Assembly: GCA_944392985.1 (NCBI GenBank)
Contig: CALXYL010000016.1
Coordinates: 1 to 49,933, forward strand
From: an uncultured Spirochaetaceae bacterium
Lineage (GTDB): Bacteria; Spirochaetota; Spirochaetia; Sphaerochaetales; Sphaerochaetaceae
Length of the DNA: 49,933 nucleotides
Direction of reading: 5' to 3'
Shown here: piece after piece, positions 25,358-34,970 of the stretch
Numbering within the stretch: position 1 is the stretch's first letter
Layout of the letters: the number at the start of each line of letters is the position of its first letter
The notes under the pieces: generated by a model
The model's input: only the letters and a program-made list of their open reading frames with translations
Told to the model about the DNA's origin: nothing
Databases searched by the model: none
Program-made: the position numbers and the translations under genes

Positions 25358-26509
25358 ATGAATCGCATCTATCTCGACAACGCATCAACAGCCTTTCCGA
25401 AGGCCCCGGGAACAGCCGAGGCAATATCAGGATACATCACAAGCGGCTGCATCAACCTGTACAGGACTGAAAGCAGGCTTTCCGAAAGCGGCTTCGATGT
25501 GCTTATGTCACTGCGTTCGATGCTCTCTTCGCTTTATGGATACAACCATATGGAATGCATCGCATTCACAAGAAGCATCACTGAATCGATGAACTGGATC
25601 ATCAAGGGACTCTTCTCATCCGGGGACAGAGTTGCCGTAACGGCGAATGAACACAACGCTGTGATGAGGCCATTGCGCCAGGTCGGGGTGGAAGTATTCC
25701 GTATCCCTTCTGACAGGGAAGGCTATACGCTCTGGGAAGCGGCGGACAGCATCTTACCGCCTGGTGTGAAGGGACTCATCGTAAATGCCGCAGGGAATGT
25801 CTCCGGAGCGGTACAGGATCTGGGAAAGGCAGCCGAGACAGCAAGACGGTATCGGATACCGCTGATCGTGGACACTGCGCAGTCATCCCCTTATATCAGC
25901 ATCGATATGGAGGATCTGGGAATCGCAGCTCTTGGCTTCACTGGTCACAAAGGCTTCCTTGGCCCGGAAGGCACTGGAGGCATGATCCTGCGTAGGGATC
26001 TTGCACAGATGATCTCTCCGCTGATCACGGGGGGAACAGGAAGCGAGAGCGACAGCGAGGATCTGCCGCACACGCTCCCGGAGAGGCTATCCCCGGGAAC
26101 AGAGAATCTCACAGGGCTTACAGGCCTGGAGGCATCAATGCGTTTCACTCTGGAGCACAGAGCGGAACTCAATGCCAACGCCATGGCCATGACAGAACGT
26201 CTTTATGAAGGGCTTTCGACAATCAGGGGAATAAGCATTGCAGGAGCTCCCATCGACAAACCTCGCGTTCCGATCATTTCCATCACGTGTGATACGATGG
26301 ATATAGCGGAAATAGCGGCACAGCTGCTTGAAAGAAGCAACATAGAGACACGGGTTGGACTGCACTGCGCCCCGTCGGCACATAGGAGCCTTGGCACATT
26401 CCCGACAGGAACGCTGCGCTTCTCCCCCGGCCCTTTCACGACTGAGGACGATATCGATACGGCAATAGCTACTATGAAGGAGATAGTGAATGGCAGGAGC
26501 TCTTCTTGA
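25358..26509 (+). CDS. NifS/SufS-like PLP enzyme, likely selenocysteine lyase or cysteine desulfurase
   Basis: A 383-residue class V aminotransferase-fold enzyme. The N terminus YLDNASTAFPKAPG is diagnostic, the PLP lysine is in GFTGHKGFLGPEG, and the catalytic cysteine is in VGLHCAPSAHRSLG. It removes sulfur or selenium from cysteine or selenocysteine as an enzyme-bound persulfide. Its place beside the selenium operon suggests that it supplies selenium for SelD or for hydroxylase cofactor maturation. A TATGCT hexamer ends six bases before the ATG, and there is no Shine-Dalgarno. The next gene starts inside its 3' end. Confidence 0.9.
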   Translation: MNRIYLDNASTAFPKAPGTAEAISGYITSGCINLYRTESRLSESGFDVLMSLRSMLSSLYGYNHMECIAFTRSITESMNWIIKGLFSSGDRVAVTANEHNAVMRPLRQVGVEVFRIPSDREGYTLWEAADSILPPGVKGLIVNAAGNVSGAVQDLGKAAETARRYRIPLIVDTAQSSPYISIDMEDLGIAALGFTGHKGFLGPEGTGGMILRRDLAQMISPLITGGTGSESDSEDLPHTLPERLSPGTENLTGLTGLEASMRFTLEHRAELNANAMAMTERLYEGLSTIRGISIAGAPIDKPRVPIISITCDTMDIAEIAAQLLERSNIETRVGLHCAPSAHRSLGTFPTGTLRFSPGPFTTEDDIDTAIATMKEIVNGRSSS

Positions 26510-27413
26510 GGCACTCAGGCATGGAAACGTTGAACGGTTCACATTCCTTGGAACCGGAGACGAGGCACTCTTCCAAGGCGGAAGGATGATCTACGCCACG
26601 GACAGCGGCCTTGATTATTCGAAGGCGGATCTGCATGAGATGGTGAAGGCACCGCCCCATCTTGTGCTTTTCGGGGCAGGACATATCGGCAAGGCGCTTT
26701 ATGACCTCGCCGCGCTGCAGGACATGGCGGTAACTGTGCTTGATGACAGGAATGAGCTTCTCACTGCGGAAAGGTTCCCGAAGGCTGAGCGGATATATGC
26801 GCCATTTGAAGAACTCCTTTCAAGGGAATACGGAATCATCTCCCCTTACTTCATCATCTTCACGCACGGACATGCCGCTGACAATGAATGCCTCCGCTAC
26901 GCGCTTCGCCATCCTTCCCCATACATCGGGATGATCGGATCGAAGGCCAAGAGCCAGAGGGCACTTGAAATGATGAGGGCGGAAGGATTCGAGGAGGAAA
27001 GGATAAAAGCAGTACATACGCCTATCGGGCTCAGCATAGGAGCCGAGACCCCAGAGGAGATAGCCATATCGATAATGGCTGAGATCATCTCGGTATTCCG
27101 TAAGGAGGTGAATGCCGTGATCGCGGACATCGACCTTCTCCGCCTTGAGGCGGAAAAAGGCGGGATCTCAGTCAGGATCGTCAGGAAGGAAGGATCCGCG
27201 CCACGCGCCATTGGAACGGAAATGCTCGTCACTGAGGAGTGTACAGCAGGAACCATCGGAGGCGGTGCGATTGAGCTTGAGGCAATCAAAGAGGCAAGGA
27301 GGATGCTCAAAGATGGCAGACGCTATCTGCTCTGCCATCATGATCTCTCTCCCGATGGTGACATCGGCATGGTGTGCGGAGGGAACGAGACCCTTCTGTT
27401 CAGAGCGATCTGA
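26490..27413 (+). CDS. XdhC-family maturation protein with swapped domain order
   Basis: A 307-residue protein made of the two XdhC/CoxI parts in reverse of the usual order. Residues about 55-210 are the Rossmann part (HLVLFGAGHIGKALYDLA, IGMIGSKAKSQRALEMM, HTPIGLSIGAETPEEIAISIMAEI). Residues about 220-307 are the part normally at the N terminus (KEGSAPRAIGTEMLV, AGTIGGGAIELEAI, GMVCGGNETLLF), with the conserved Cys in CGG retained. XdhC proteins bind molybdenum cofactor and sulfurate it before insertion. It overlaps the NifS-like gene by 20 bases, a pairing that fits sulfur or selenium transfer to the cofactor. Confidence 0.88.
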   Translation: MAGALLEALRHGNVERFTFLGTGDEALFQGGRMIYATDSGLDYSKADLHEMVKAPPHLVLFGAGHIGKALYDLAALQDMAVTVLDDRNELLTAERFPKAERIYAPFEELLSREYGIISPYFIIFTHGHAADNECLRYALRHPSPYIGMIGSKAKSQRALEMMRAEGFEEERIKAVHTPIGLSIGAETPEEIAISIMAEIISVFRKEVNAVIADIDLLRLEAEKGGISVRIVRKEGSAPRAIGTEMLVTEECTAGTIGGGAIELEAIKEARRMLKDGRRYLLCHHDLSPDGDIGMVCGGNETLLFRAI

Positions 27414-27434
27414 TCAGGTGCATTCCGTCCAGGA

Positions 27435-27743
27435 TCACCAGTACATCCAGGCGCCGACAGCCCCCATGAAGATGAGGATTCCGACAATGAAGGCGAAAAC
27501 CAGCGCGAGGATGACAGCATTCAGGACAATCCCTATCACACTGAGCACCCACGCTGCTTCACCTTCCTTATCGGTCCTGTCAGAGCGCTTCGCCTTCGAT
27601 AGCCCTATGATACCGAGGATCAGTCCAACAACCTGGCATATCACTGAGAATACAATCGAGAGGATGCCGAGGATGAAGGCGCTCCTTGCGCCTTCATTCG
27701 CAGAGATCGGCCGTTCCCAGCTATCCATTCCATCTTTCTCCAT
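27435..27743 (-). CDS. DUF4190-like small membrane protein
   Basis: A 102-residue protein with two hydrophobic segments: FILGILSIVFSVICQVVGLILGIIG, then a charged loop KAKRSDRTDKEGEAAW, then SVIGIVLNAVILALVFAFIVGILIF. This is the DUF4190 pattern. The ATG at 27743 overlaps the xdhD stop (TGATG), so it is coupled to the hydroxylase operon. A longer upstream frame only reads through xdhD. Its function is unknown. Confidence 0.72.
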   Translation of the reverse strand: MEKDGMDSWERPISANEGARSAFILGILSIVFSVICQVVGLILGIIGLSKAKRSDRTDKEGEAAWVLSVIGIVLNAVILALVFAFIVGILIFMGAVGAWMYW

Positions 27744-30616
27744 CAGAATTTCCCCATTGCCTTGAGAATCTTCTCTCCGGTAATCGGCCATGAACGCACC
27801 CATACACCAGTGGCATCCGCGATAGCCATCGCGATTGCCGGAGCGGCTCCATTGCAGGCAATCTCAGAGATTGATTTCGCACCGAATGGCCCATACTGGT
27901 CATTCACATCGACGAGCTCCGCACGGAAATCCTCTGGCGCTTCCTCAATCATCGGCACGCCATAGTCAGTGAATGTGGTTGTAAGGCAGCGTCCATCGCG
28001 ATCGAGAACCATATCCTCATAGAGGGTGTGTCCGATGCTCTTCATCGCCGCGCCGTACATCTGGCACAGTGCAAGCTCCGGATTGATCGGTGTTCCTGCA
28101 TCCTGGATAGCATAGAACTTCAGCACCTTTATCTCTCCGGTGCGTACGTTCACTGCAACCTCGGCAAAATGAGCACCATAAGGCACCGCAAAATTCGGTG
28201 TCGTGAAGGAGCCCGTTCCGATCAGCTGCCCTCGACCATCACCTGCAGTCGCGTCGTGGGATATCTTCCAGTAGGAAAGGCGCTTGCCGCTTCTGGAAAC
28301 CACCTCACCAGGATACTCAATCGAAAGATCCTCTTCCTTCTCCCCCATCTGAAGCGCAGCTTCCCTGATGATCTTCGCAGCAAGATCCTTCGCCGCATTG
28401 AGCGATGCGTTGCCAGAGAAATACGTCCCGGAAGAAGCGTATGCGCCTGTATCGAAGAGGCAGGAATCGGTGTCCCCAGAAACAACGGAGACTATTTCAA
28501 GAGGAACCTTGAGCACCTCAGCGGCGACCTTGGCGGAGAGCGTATCGAGCCCAGTCCCGAGATCGGCACCGCCGGAGAGGACGATGATGGTACCATCCGT
28601 CAGCAGCTTGACCTGTGCGTTCGAGTGATCGAGGCCAGGGAGCCCGGATCCCTGCTGTATCGGGGCAAAGCCCTTTCCGATCTTCCATTCAGGATCATCG
28701 GATACAGCCTTCTTTCCCCATTCTATGAGTTCAGCACCGCGTGAGAGCGCCTGCTTGAGCCCACATGATCCAACAGGAACGACAGTACCTTCCCTGCCCT
28801 CCCCAAGACCGCGGAGGATCTCCAGCATATAGCCTTCCTCGACTGCGTTCTTCCTGGCCATTTCCAGAGGATCGACACCGAGCTTCATCGCCAGCTCACC
28901 CATTGCTGAGATGATGGCAAAGTATCCCTTAGGAGCACCATAGCCTTGATACGCTCCTGTCGGTGGGACATTCGTGTAGTATGTGATGAGATCATAATAC
29001 ATGTTGTCCACGCGGAAGAGCGGGAGCGTCTTGGATGAGGCGTTCATCGGCACTGTGAGGCAGTGGTTGCCATATGGCCCTGTATTGGCGCGCACGTCCA
29101 TGTAGATAGCGGTGATGGTTCCATCCTTCTTACCGCCCATCTTCACGCGCACCCTCATCGGATGGCGTGTGGAGTTCGCATAGAACTCCTCGGCACGGGT
29201 GTTCCGGTAGTAAACCGGCTTGCCCGTCCTCCAGACAGCATATCCCACAAGATCCTCCACAAGCACATCCTGCTTGGAGCCATAGCCTCCACCGACGCGC
29301 TCCTTGATCACATGGACCTTGTTCTCAGGAATGGAGCAGACCTTCGCCACGATACGGCGTACATGGTAGGGAACCTGTGTCGAGCAGCTGAGCACAAGGC
29401 GTCCTCCCTCGATGTGGCCATAGCAGACATGGGGCTCAAGCGGTGTGCACTGCACCTGGCTTGTCTGATACGTCTCATCAACTATGGCATCGGCTTCTGC
29501 AAAGCCTTTCTCCATGTCCCCTATGCCGCCATGGGCGGAAGCCGCTATGTTCTTCCTTATATCCCCATGCAGTGGGAACTGATAGACGACCTTCTCCTCC
29601 CTGTCATCTGCATCCGCATTGTACTCATCAAGGTCATCAGGAGCCCCCGACTCATATACAACGCGCCCATTATGCACAAGCGGTGCGCCATCCGCCATCG
29701 CTTCCTCAACGGTGAATACCGGCTTGATCGGATCATATACGACCTTTATCAGCTCAGAAGCACGGATTGCGATCTCCATATCGACAGCTATGACTGCAGC
29801 GACACGGTCTCCCACATGGCGTACCTTGCGGCAGATCAGTACCCTGTCATAAGGTGATGGCTCAGGATATCCCTGCCCCGCCTGCATATATGGGATATCA
29901 GGGGTATTGAAGGCTGTGAGGATATCAATGACGCCCTCGACCTTCTCCGCCTCCGATGTATCCACCGATGTGACGAAGGCATGGGCAAACGGGGAGCGGA
30001 GGATGTGCATCGCATATGTGTGGGGCGGTACCTTATCCTCGACGAAGAGCCTGTCTCCCGAGACAAGCGCCTCTCCATCGATCTTCCCTGTCGGCCTTCC
30101 GACGTACCTCATCCCTTCCCTGAATGATGGGGCAGCTTCGGATTCTATCGATCCCTTTGCCCTTTTCTCACGGACCATCTCCACCGCACGGTAATAATGC
30201 TCGTAGCCTGCATCGCGGATGAATATACCGGAAAGGGCATCCTTTATCTCCTCCTTGGAGGGATCAGGATTCCTCTCAAGCAGGAGAGTAAGCGCAAGGG
30301 CTGCCTCAGGCGCATTGTAAGCGCTCTGCACCACACCCGCCTTTACCATCGCCTCCTGCACATCATTGATCGCACGGCCGGACAGGAGGGATTCTGGAGT
30401 ACGGATCTCCTTTCCCTCCGCCTGATACAGCATTATGAGATTGGAGTATCTAAGCGCTCCATCAAAGACTATCGTATCGGAACCCGCGAAGCCTTCCGCG
30501 TCATCGGAATCCCTTACAGATGAATAGCCTTCCCTGTAAAGCACATCCCGGAGTCTCTCATCCTCCTTTCCATGGAGGATGGCCTCAACGCCGTTGATCC
30601 TAGCTTTGACTTCCAT
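27743..30616 (-). CDS. xdhD: XdhD-type molybdenum hydroxylase, large subunit
   Basis: A protein of about 957 residues, close to E. coli XdhD (956) and matching it throughout as far as I recall. Residues 1-150 resemble the [2Fe-2S] region but lack the cluster cysteines (for example SVRDSDDAEGFAGSD), as in XdhD. The rest is the molybdopterin-binding domain, with RHVGDRVAAVIA, ERVGGGYGSKQDVL, GAYQGYGAPKG, SGGADLGTGLDT and the catalytic Glu in GPFGAKSISEIA. XdhD proteins are proposed selenium-dependent purine hydroxylases or selenate reductase subunits. ATG 30616 follows AAGGGG; GTG at 30622 is the alternative. It runs with ygfM and xdhB upstream. Confidence 0.93.
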   Translation of the reverse strand: MEVKARINGVEAILHGKEDERLRDVLYREGYSSVRDSDDAEGFAGSDTIVFDGALRYSNLIMLYQAEGKEIRTPESLLSGRAINDVQEAMVKAGVVQSAYNAPEAALALTLLLERNPDPSKEEIKDALSGIFIRDAGYEHYYRAVEMVREKRAKGSIESEAAPSFREGMRYVGRPTGKIDGEALVSGDRLFVEDKVPPHTYAMHILRSPFAHAFVTSVDTSEAEKVEGVIDILTAFNTPDIPYMQAGQGYPEPSPYDRVLICRKVRHVGDRVAAVIAVDMEIAIRASELIKVVYDPIKPVFTVEEAMADGAPLVHNGRVVYESGAPDDLDEYNADADDREEKVVYQFPLHGDIRKNIAASAHGGIGDMEKGFAEADAIVDETYQTSQVQCTPLEPHVCYGHIEGGRLVLSCSTQVPYHVRRIVAKVCSIPENKVHVIKERVGGGYGSKQDVLVEDLVGYAVWRTGKPVYYRNTRAEEFYANSTRHPMRVRVKMGGKKDGTITAIYMDVRANTGPYGNHCLTVPMNASSKTLPLFRVDNMYYDLITYYTNVPPTGAYQGYGAPKGYFAIISAMGELAMKLGVDPLEMARKNAVEEGYMLEILRGLGEGREGTVVPVGSCGLKQALSRGAELIEWGKKAVSDDPEWKIGKGFAPIQQGSGLPGLDHSNAQVKLLTDGTIIVLSGGADLGTGLDTLSAKVAAEVLKVPLEIVSVVSGDTDSCLFDTGAYASSGTYFSGNASLNAAKDLAAKIIREAALQMGEKEEDLSIEYPGEVVSRSGKRLSYWKISHDATAGDGRGQLIGTGSFTTPNFAVPYGAHFAEVAVNVRTGEIKVLKFYAIQDAGTPINPELALCQMYGAAMKSIGHTLYEDMVLDRDGRCLTTTFTDYGVPMIEEAPEDFRAELVDVNDQYGPFGAKSISEIACNGAAPAIAMAIADATGVWVRSWPITGEKILKAMGKF

Positions 30617-30618
30617 AT

Positions 30619-31308
30619 TCACCCCTTGAAAAGCACCGAGGCAAGATACCTCTTGTAGTCAGCGGAACCGGTGAGATCATCAGTGAAGCTGATCTCCTTC
30701 CATGCATCCGGGCCGCCATAGGCGATACCGGAAGAAGAGACGGCATAGGCATAGACCCCTTCAGAGCGTGCACCGGTAACTGCGGCATGCGCATGGGACG
30801 AACGCGCTATACGAACCGATTCGCCCTCCCTTCCTGCACTCACGGAGAACGAGAGAAGCAGAGCCCTGCATTCCTTCCTGCTGAAATACTCTGCCGCGCT
30901 TTTATGCTTCTCCCCCTTTGTGCACATCAGAGAGACATCCGCCTCTGAGGCAAGAAGCGCAGGAATCATGTAGCTATCAAAGCGCCTGAGCGCGAAATTT
31001 CCGCCTATCGTGGCGCTGTTCCTGAGCTGCAGCGAGGCATCAAAGGCCGCTGCATCCCTGATGAAGGCAGGAACAAGAGCGGAATTCCTTATCTCCTCCA
31101 GCGTTGTCAGGGCCCCGATGATCACTTTTCCATCCTCTTGCCTGATGCCGGAGAGCGGAAGCCCCGTTATATCGATCAGGGGAGCGTCAGCTGCGATTGA
31201 GGATCCGAGGCGCATCACCTCTGTTCCTCCTGCAAGATAATGGGAGCCTTCGAGCTCATGGCGAAGCCTGACAGCCTCTGCCGCATCCGATGGATGGTAG
31301 ATTCTCAC
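30619..31308 (-). CDS. ygfM: YgfM-like FAD-binding subunit
   Basis: A 229-residue protein of the CO-dehydrogenase medium-chain type. HYLAGGTEVMRLG and LQLRNSATIGGNFALRRFDSY are the two FAD loops. The C-terminal domain is shorter than in XdhB-type subunits, as in E. coli YgfM. It should pass electrons from the XdhD large subunit to FAD. GTG at 31308 overlaps the xdhB stop (GTGA), and its own stop overlaps the xdhD GTG. Confidence 0.88.
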   Translation of the reverse strand: MRIYHPSDAAEAVRLRHELEGSHYLAGGTEVMRLGSSIAADAPLIDITGLPLSGIRQEDGKVIIGALTTLEEIRNSALVPAFIRDAAAFDASLQLRNSATIGGNFALRRFDSYMIPALLASEADVSLMCTKGEKHKSAAEYFSRKECRALLLSFSVSAGREGESVRIARSSHAHAAVTGARSEGVYAYAVSSSGIAYGGPDAWKEISFTDDLTGSADYKRYLASVLFKG

Positions 31309-32177
31309 TCCTCACCTCCTCCAATGATACCTTCCTCTGCGCCTGAGCTGATCTCAGAGAGGAAGAAAGAGAGCATCCTCTTCGTGGTATTCCTTCTGTA
31401 AAGCGGCATCGCATGCGGCGAGATCGCATTGTTCCACGCCTCAAGGAAAGCCGGGAGAAGTTCAGGTATCTCCGAAACCATATGGCCTTCCAGCATCTTC
31501 TCTGCATCCTGTGAACGGATCACCTTGGGGCCTGCCGCGCCTGATGAAGCGCGGAAATCCAGGATCTCACCATCCTTGACCAGAGCAGCAGCAGATAAGG
31601 AGAGCTTGGAGATCGCATTTGCCTTCCTCATGCCGATCTTCCTGTAGAAGCTGTATGTGAAATCATGTGGAGGAATGATGACAGAGCGGATGATCTCATC
31701 ATCGGAAAGCGCCGTCCTCTTTGAACCTAGGATGAAATCATCGAGAAGCATCCGCCTCTCCCCATGGATCGAGGAAAGCACAACGGAGGCATCCAGCATG
31801 ATAAGAGGCTGTGGAAGGTCTCCCTTGGGAGATGCATTCCCGATGTTCCCTCCTATCGTGGCGCTGTTCCTGAGCGCTATCGCTCCCATGCCGGAGGCAG
31901 CCATCCTCACATGCCATGGAACATCCTCAGATGCAGCGATCTCTGCAGCGGTCGTCAGCGCTCCGATCTCAACAGACCCATCATCGAGCACCCTTATACC
32001 GCGGAGCTCATCGATGGAAGTGATGATCATCACCGGATAAGGGAATTCCGGAGCAAGCGCAATACCGCGCTTGGACTGCACCATCATGTCGCTTCCGCCA
32101 GCGAGCGGCCTTGCTCCCTTCTCTGCTCTCAGATGCAACGCTTCAGAGAGCGTCGTCGGTACATATGTCATGCCCAT
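31305..32177 (-). CDS. xdhB: Xanthine dehydrogenase FAD-binding subunit
   Basis: A 290-residue FAD subunit with RPLAGGSDMMVQSKRG and IALRNSATIGGNIGNASPKGDLPQPLIML, the two FAD loops of the molybdenum hydroxylase family, followed by a complete CO-dehydrogenase-type C-terminal domain (FYRKIGMRKANAISKLSLSAAA). It transfers electrons from the Fe-S subunit to NAD or another acceptor. ATG 32177 follows AAGGAGGGG and overlaps the xdhC stop by ten bases. Confidence 0.92.
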   Translation of the reverse strand: MGMTYVPTTLSEALHLRAEKGARPLAGGSDMMVQSKRGIALAPEFPYPVMIITSIDELRGIRVLDDGSVEIGALTTAAEIAASEDVPWHVRMAASGMGAIALRNSATIGGNIGNASPKGDLPQPLIMLDASVVLSSIHGERRMLLDDFILGSKRTALSDDEIIRSVIIPPHDFTYSFYRKIGMRKANAISKLSLSAAALVKDGEILDFRASSGAAGPKVIRSQDAEKMLEGHMVSEIPELLPAFLEAWNNAISPHAMPLYRRNTTKRMLSFFLSEISSGAEEGIIGGGEE

Positions 32178-32647
32178 AGATCCCCTCCTTTCTCCGAGGC
32201 GAGCCTGATGCTCTCGACTATCAGGTCATATCCTGTACAGCGGCATATATTCCCACTGATACCCTTCCTGATCTCCGTCTCCGTCGGATGGGGATTGGAG
32301 GACAGCAGCGCATATGCGGCCATCACCATGCCAGGAATGCAGAAACCACACTGTACAGCGCCTCCCTCAGCGAAGGCATCGATGATGCAGCGCCCCTTTT
32401 CCGTGTCGCGTATCCCCTCGATCGTATAGATCCTGGAGCCGCTTACCGCACCGACAGGGATTATGCAGCTTGTAACGAGTTTCCCATCCTTGAGGACAGA
32501 GCATGCACCGCACTCCCCTTCGCCACAGCCCTCCTTGACACCTGTCAGATGGAGATCCTCGCGAAGAACATCGATCAGCCTCGTCAACGGATCGCCGATG
32601 AACGAGACCTTACTGTCATTGACGTAGAAAACAATCTCACTGAGCAT
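32168..32647 (-). CDS. xdhC: Xanthine dehydrogenase [2Fe-2S] subunit
   Basis: A 159-residue iron-sulfur subunit with the two cluster patterns CGEGECGAC-x-C and CGFC-x-CRC. The layout is an N-terminal ferredoxin domain followed by the all-helical [2Fe-2S]-binding domain, the standard form in molybdenum hydroxylases. It relays electrons from the molybdenum site to FAD. The start overlaps xdhA by 11 bases, giving the order xdhA-xdhB-like arrangement A, C, B on the minus strand. This is the enzyme subunit XdhC, not the XdhC/CoxI maturation protein at 26490. Confidence 0.95.
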   Translation of the reverse strand: MLSEIVFYVNDSKVSFIGDPLTRLIDVLREDLHLTGVKEGCGEGECGACSVLKDGKLVTSCIIPVGAVSGSRIYTIEGIRDTEKGRCIIDAFAEGGAVQCGFCIPGMVMAAYALLSSNPHPTETEIRKGISGNICRCTGYDLIVESIRLASEKGGDLWA

Positions 32648-34778
32648 CTCTTAGTGCCTCCTCAATATCCTCTGGCGGCATCGGGATCTTATGGATCTCT
32701 ATGCCCAATGCCCTCTCAACGGCATCGATATATGCGGCATCAGCGCCATTGAATACAAGCTCTCCCATGCCTTTAGCGCCCTTTGGCCCCCACTGGTACG
32801 GGTTATCGACAAGGCCCCACTCCTGCTTCGGGAAATCCATACTGGTGGGAATCACATAATCAGACATCGAGCTCTGCCTGAAATGGCCATTGCGATTCTC
32901 CATCTTCTCCATTGAGGCGTAGCCAAGGGACTGGATGATACCGCCATTCACCTGGCCATGTACGACCAGCTCATCAATCGCCTTTCCGATATCATGGCTT
33001 GACCAGATCCCGACTGTATTCACCTCATGCGTCAGGCTGTCGATCTCAACCTCGACAGCGCAGCAGCCCCAGCCATAGCCAAGGTATGCATCACCACGGA
33101 ACGTGCTCTGATCCCATGGATGTCCATCGGGGTGCTCGTACTCCTTCTCGACGGAGAAATCCCCCTCGCCCCACCTTTCCTTCATCTCCTCAGCGCAGCG
33201 TTCGATAAGCCTACCGACAATCATCGTCGAACGAGAAGCCGCGGTCGGGCCGGAGTCCGGTACCTTTGATGTATCGGGGTTGTCATAATCAACATCATCG
33301 ATCGAGATGCCGAGGGTGGAGGCAGCGATCTTGCGGAGCGTGGTCTGGAAGCCCTGCCCCATCTCAGTGGATCCGACCTCGATTCTCACCCGATTCCCGG
33401 TTTTCACCAGCCTCGCATGTGCCTTGATGATCGACTGCTCTCCATTGCCAGTGAAAGCTCCTCCATGATTGTAGAACGAAATGCCGATGCCGCGGCCAGA
33501 CCCCGGTGCGTACGTTGCGGCCTTGCGCCTGTAATCCGACTTCTCAAGCACCTGCTCAAGCATCTCAGGAAGAACGACACGCTCTACGACATGCCCATTC
33601 GTGATCGTCTCCCCTCCCTGCTTGATGAAGTAACGGGACTTGTACTCCGCCGGATCGATTCCGAACCGTTTTGCGATATGCTCCATGTGCGTCTCGATCG
33701 CATACAGTGTCTGAGGAGCTCCGAAACCGCGGAAAGCATCGGAGGGGAACGTGTTCGTCGCGATCCCTATGCCCTTCACATAGGTATTGGGGATATCATA
33801 GACACCATTGGCATGGAACACTCCACGCTGAAGGACGACGAAGGATCCTGAAAGATAAGGGCCGCAGTTGTATATGACAAGCCCATCGATCCCAAGTATA
33901 TTGCCGTCCTTATCAAGCGCCGTACGATAGGTGATCTTCGACGGATGGCGCTTCACAGAGTAAAGCATATCCTCCTCTCTGTCGAAGATGAGCTTTATCG
34001 GCTTCCTTATCCTATGTTCCGCAACAAGAAGCGGGCCGCAAAGCACATCGGGGAAATGCTCCTTGCCACCGAATGCGCCTCCCGTTGTCGTCTGCTTCAC
34101 GACGATATCCTCGCTCTCAAGGCCCAGGAGACCGGCTACAGCCTTGCGGATATAGAACGGGCACTGTGCTGAGGCGTAGAAGGTGTACTTCCCATCCTCT
34201 ATCGTGACAATCGCCCCATTCGTCTCCAGATGGACATGTTCCTGGAAGCCTGTCTCGATAGTCTCCTCGAAAACCGAATCAGCCTCGCGGAACACTTCCT
34301 CCACCGGCCTGCCCTTCTCCACATAGAGCTGACAGAGCACATTATCCTCACCGATGATCGGGCCGCCCTTGAGTGCAAGCGCATCATCGATGGTTATCGC
34401 AGCCTCCGCTTCGGTATAGTCTATCTCTATCCTGTCCGCGAGGTATTTCAGCATGTTCCTGTCAGGTCCTACGAGAAGCCCGATGGTCTCGCCGACATAC
34501 TTCACATCATGTTCGGCAAAGCATCTCCAGTCCTTCTGGATCATCCAGAGCTCGTTGCGTCCCTCCTCTGGAATATCCTTGTAGGTGATGAACCAATAGC
34601 CCTCCGGAAGATCCGGAACCCTGATGTCATCAATCGTTCCACGGGGAATCGAGGAACGGATCATATACGCGTAGAGCATCCCCGGAAAGGCATAGTCGGA
34701 GACATACATCGCCTCCCCTCTCGCCTTGGCCTTTGCATCTACCCTGACGATCCTGTCATCTATAGCTGTCTGAGGCAT
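32637..34778 (-). CDS. xdhA: Xanthine dehydrogenase-type molybdenum-binding subunit
   Basis: A 713-residue molybdopterin-binding subunit. Visible motifs are DVKYVGETIGLLV, TTTGGAFGGKEHFPD, FPSDAFRGFGAPQTLYAIE, STEMGQGFQTTL and the catalytic Glu in GAKGMGELVFNG. Length and motifs resemble E. coli XdhA. It should hydroxylate a purine or related heterocycle; whether it carries selenium at the active site cannot be read from the sequence. ATG 34778 follows ATGGAGGGAAG. It is the first gene of a run ending with xdhD and the DUF4190 gene, all in overlapping order. Confidence 0.93.
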   Translation of the reverse strand: MPQTAIDDRIVRVDAKAKARGEAMYVSDYAFPGMLYAYMIRSSIPRGTIDDIRVPDLPEGYWFITYKDIPEEGRNELWMIQKDWRCFAEHDVKYVGETIGLLVGPDRNMLKYLADRIEIDYTEAEAAITIDDALALKGGPIIGEDNVLCQLYVEKGRPVEEVFREADSVFEETIETGFQEHVHLETNGAIVTIEDGKYTFYASAQCPFYIRKAVAGLLGLESEDIVVKQTTTGGAFGGKEHFPDVLCGPLLVAEHRIRKPIKLIFDREEDMLYSVKRHPSKITYRTALDKDGNILGIDGLVIYNCGPYLSGSFVVLQRGVFHANGVYDIPNTYVKGIGIATNTFPSDAFRGFGAPQTLYAIETHMEHIAKRFGIDPAEYKSRYFIKQGGETITNGHVVERVVLPEMLEQVLEKSDYRRKAATYAPGSGRGIGISFYNHGGAFTGNGEQSIIKAHARLVKTGNRVRIEVGSTEMGQGFQTTLRKIAASTLGISIDDVDYDNPDTSKVPDSGPTAASRSTMIVGRLIERCAEEMKERWGEGDFSVEKEYEHPDGHPWDQSTFRGDAYLGYGWGCCAVEVEIDSLTHEVNTVGIWSSHDIGKAIDELVVHGQVNGGIIQSLGYASMEKMENRNGHFRQSSMSDYVIPTSMDFPKQEWGLVDNPYQWGPKGAKGMGELVFNGADAAYIDAVERALGIEIHKIPMPPEDIEEALRDAQ

Positions 34779-34850
34779 CTTCCCTCCATCTCCATTATGC
34801 TTTTCCTTGCACAATGGATAGTTATCCCAAGATCTGCATTTCCTTTGCTC

Positions 34851-34902
34851 AGTATAACCGAAAACGTGGAGTATGGTGAGACAATTTGCAACACCTGTGC
34901 AG
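34851..34902 (-). promoter_or_regulatory. Probable xdhA promoter with a TGTTGCA element
   Basis: On the minus strand TATACT (34851-34856) is a good -10, but the -35 position (34874-34879) reads TCACCA, a poor match, as in activator-dependent promoters. TGTTGCA (34887-34893) lies seven bases upstream of that position. The same heptamer occurs twice just upstream of the ygfK -35. The second half-site seen at ygfK and ygeW is only weakly kept here. Confidence 0.35.
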
Positions 34903-34970
34903 TCCATTCCTGCAAACATCATGGCGGGAAACCGCAAACGGAAAAGAAGGAAGGAGGATATAATCGGCCC

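Noticed and set aside
27743-30616. Loss of the iron-sulfur cluster cysteines in XdhD as a sign of decay
   Set aside because: As far as I recall, E. coli XdhD also lacks them in the same region, so it is a family trait.
34230-34970. Long plus-strand frame upstream of the nucleotidyltransferase start
   Set aside because: It is the reverse complement of xdhA coding sequence; the family match starts only at 34971.
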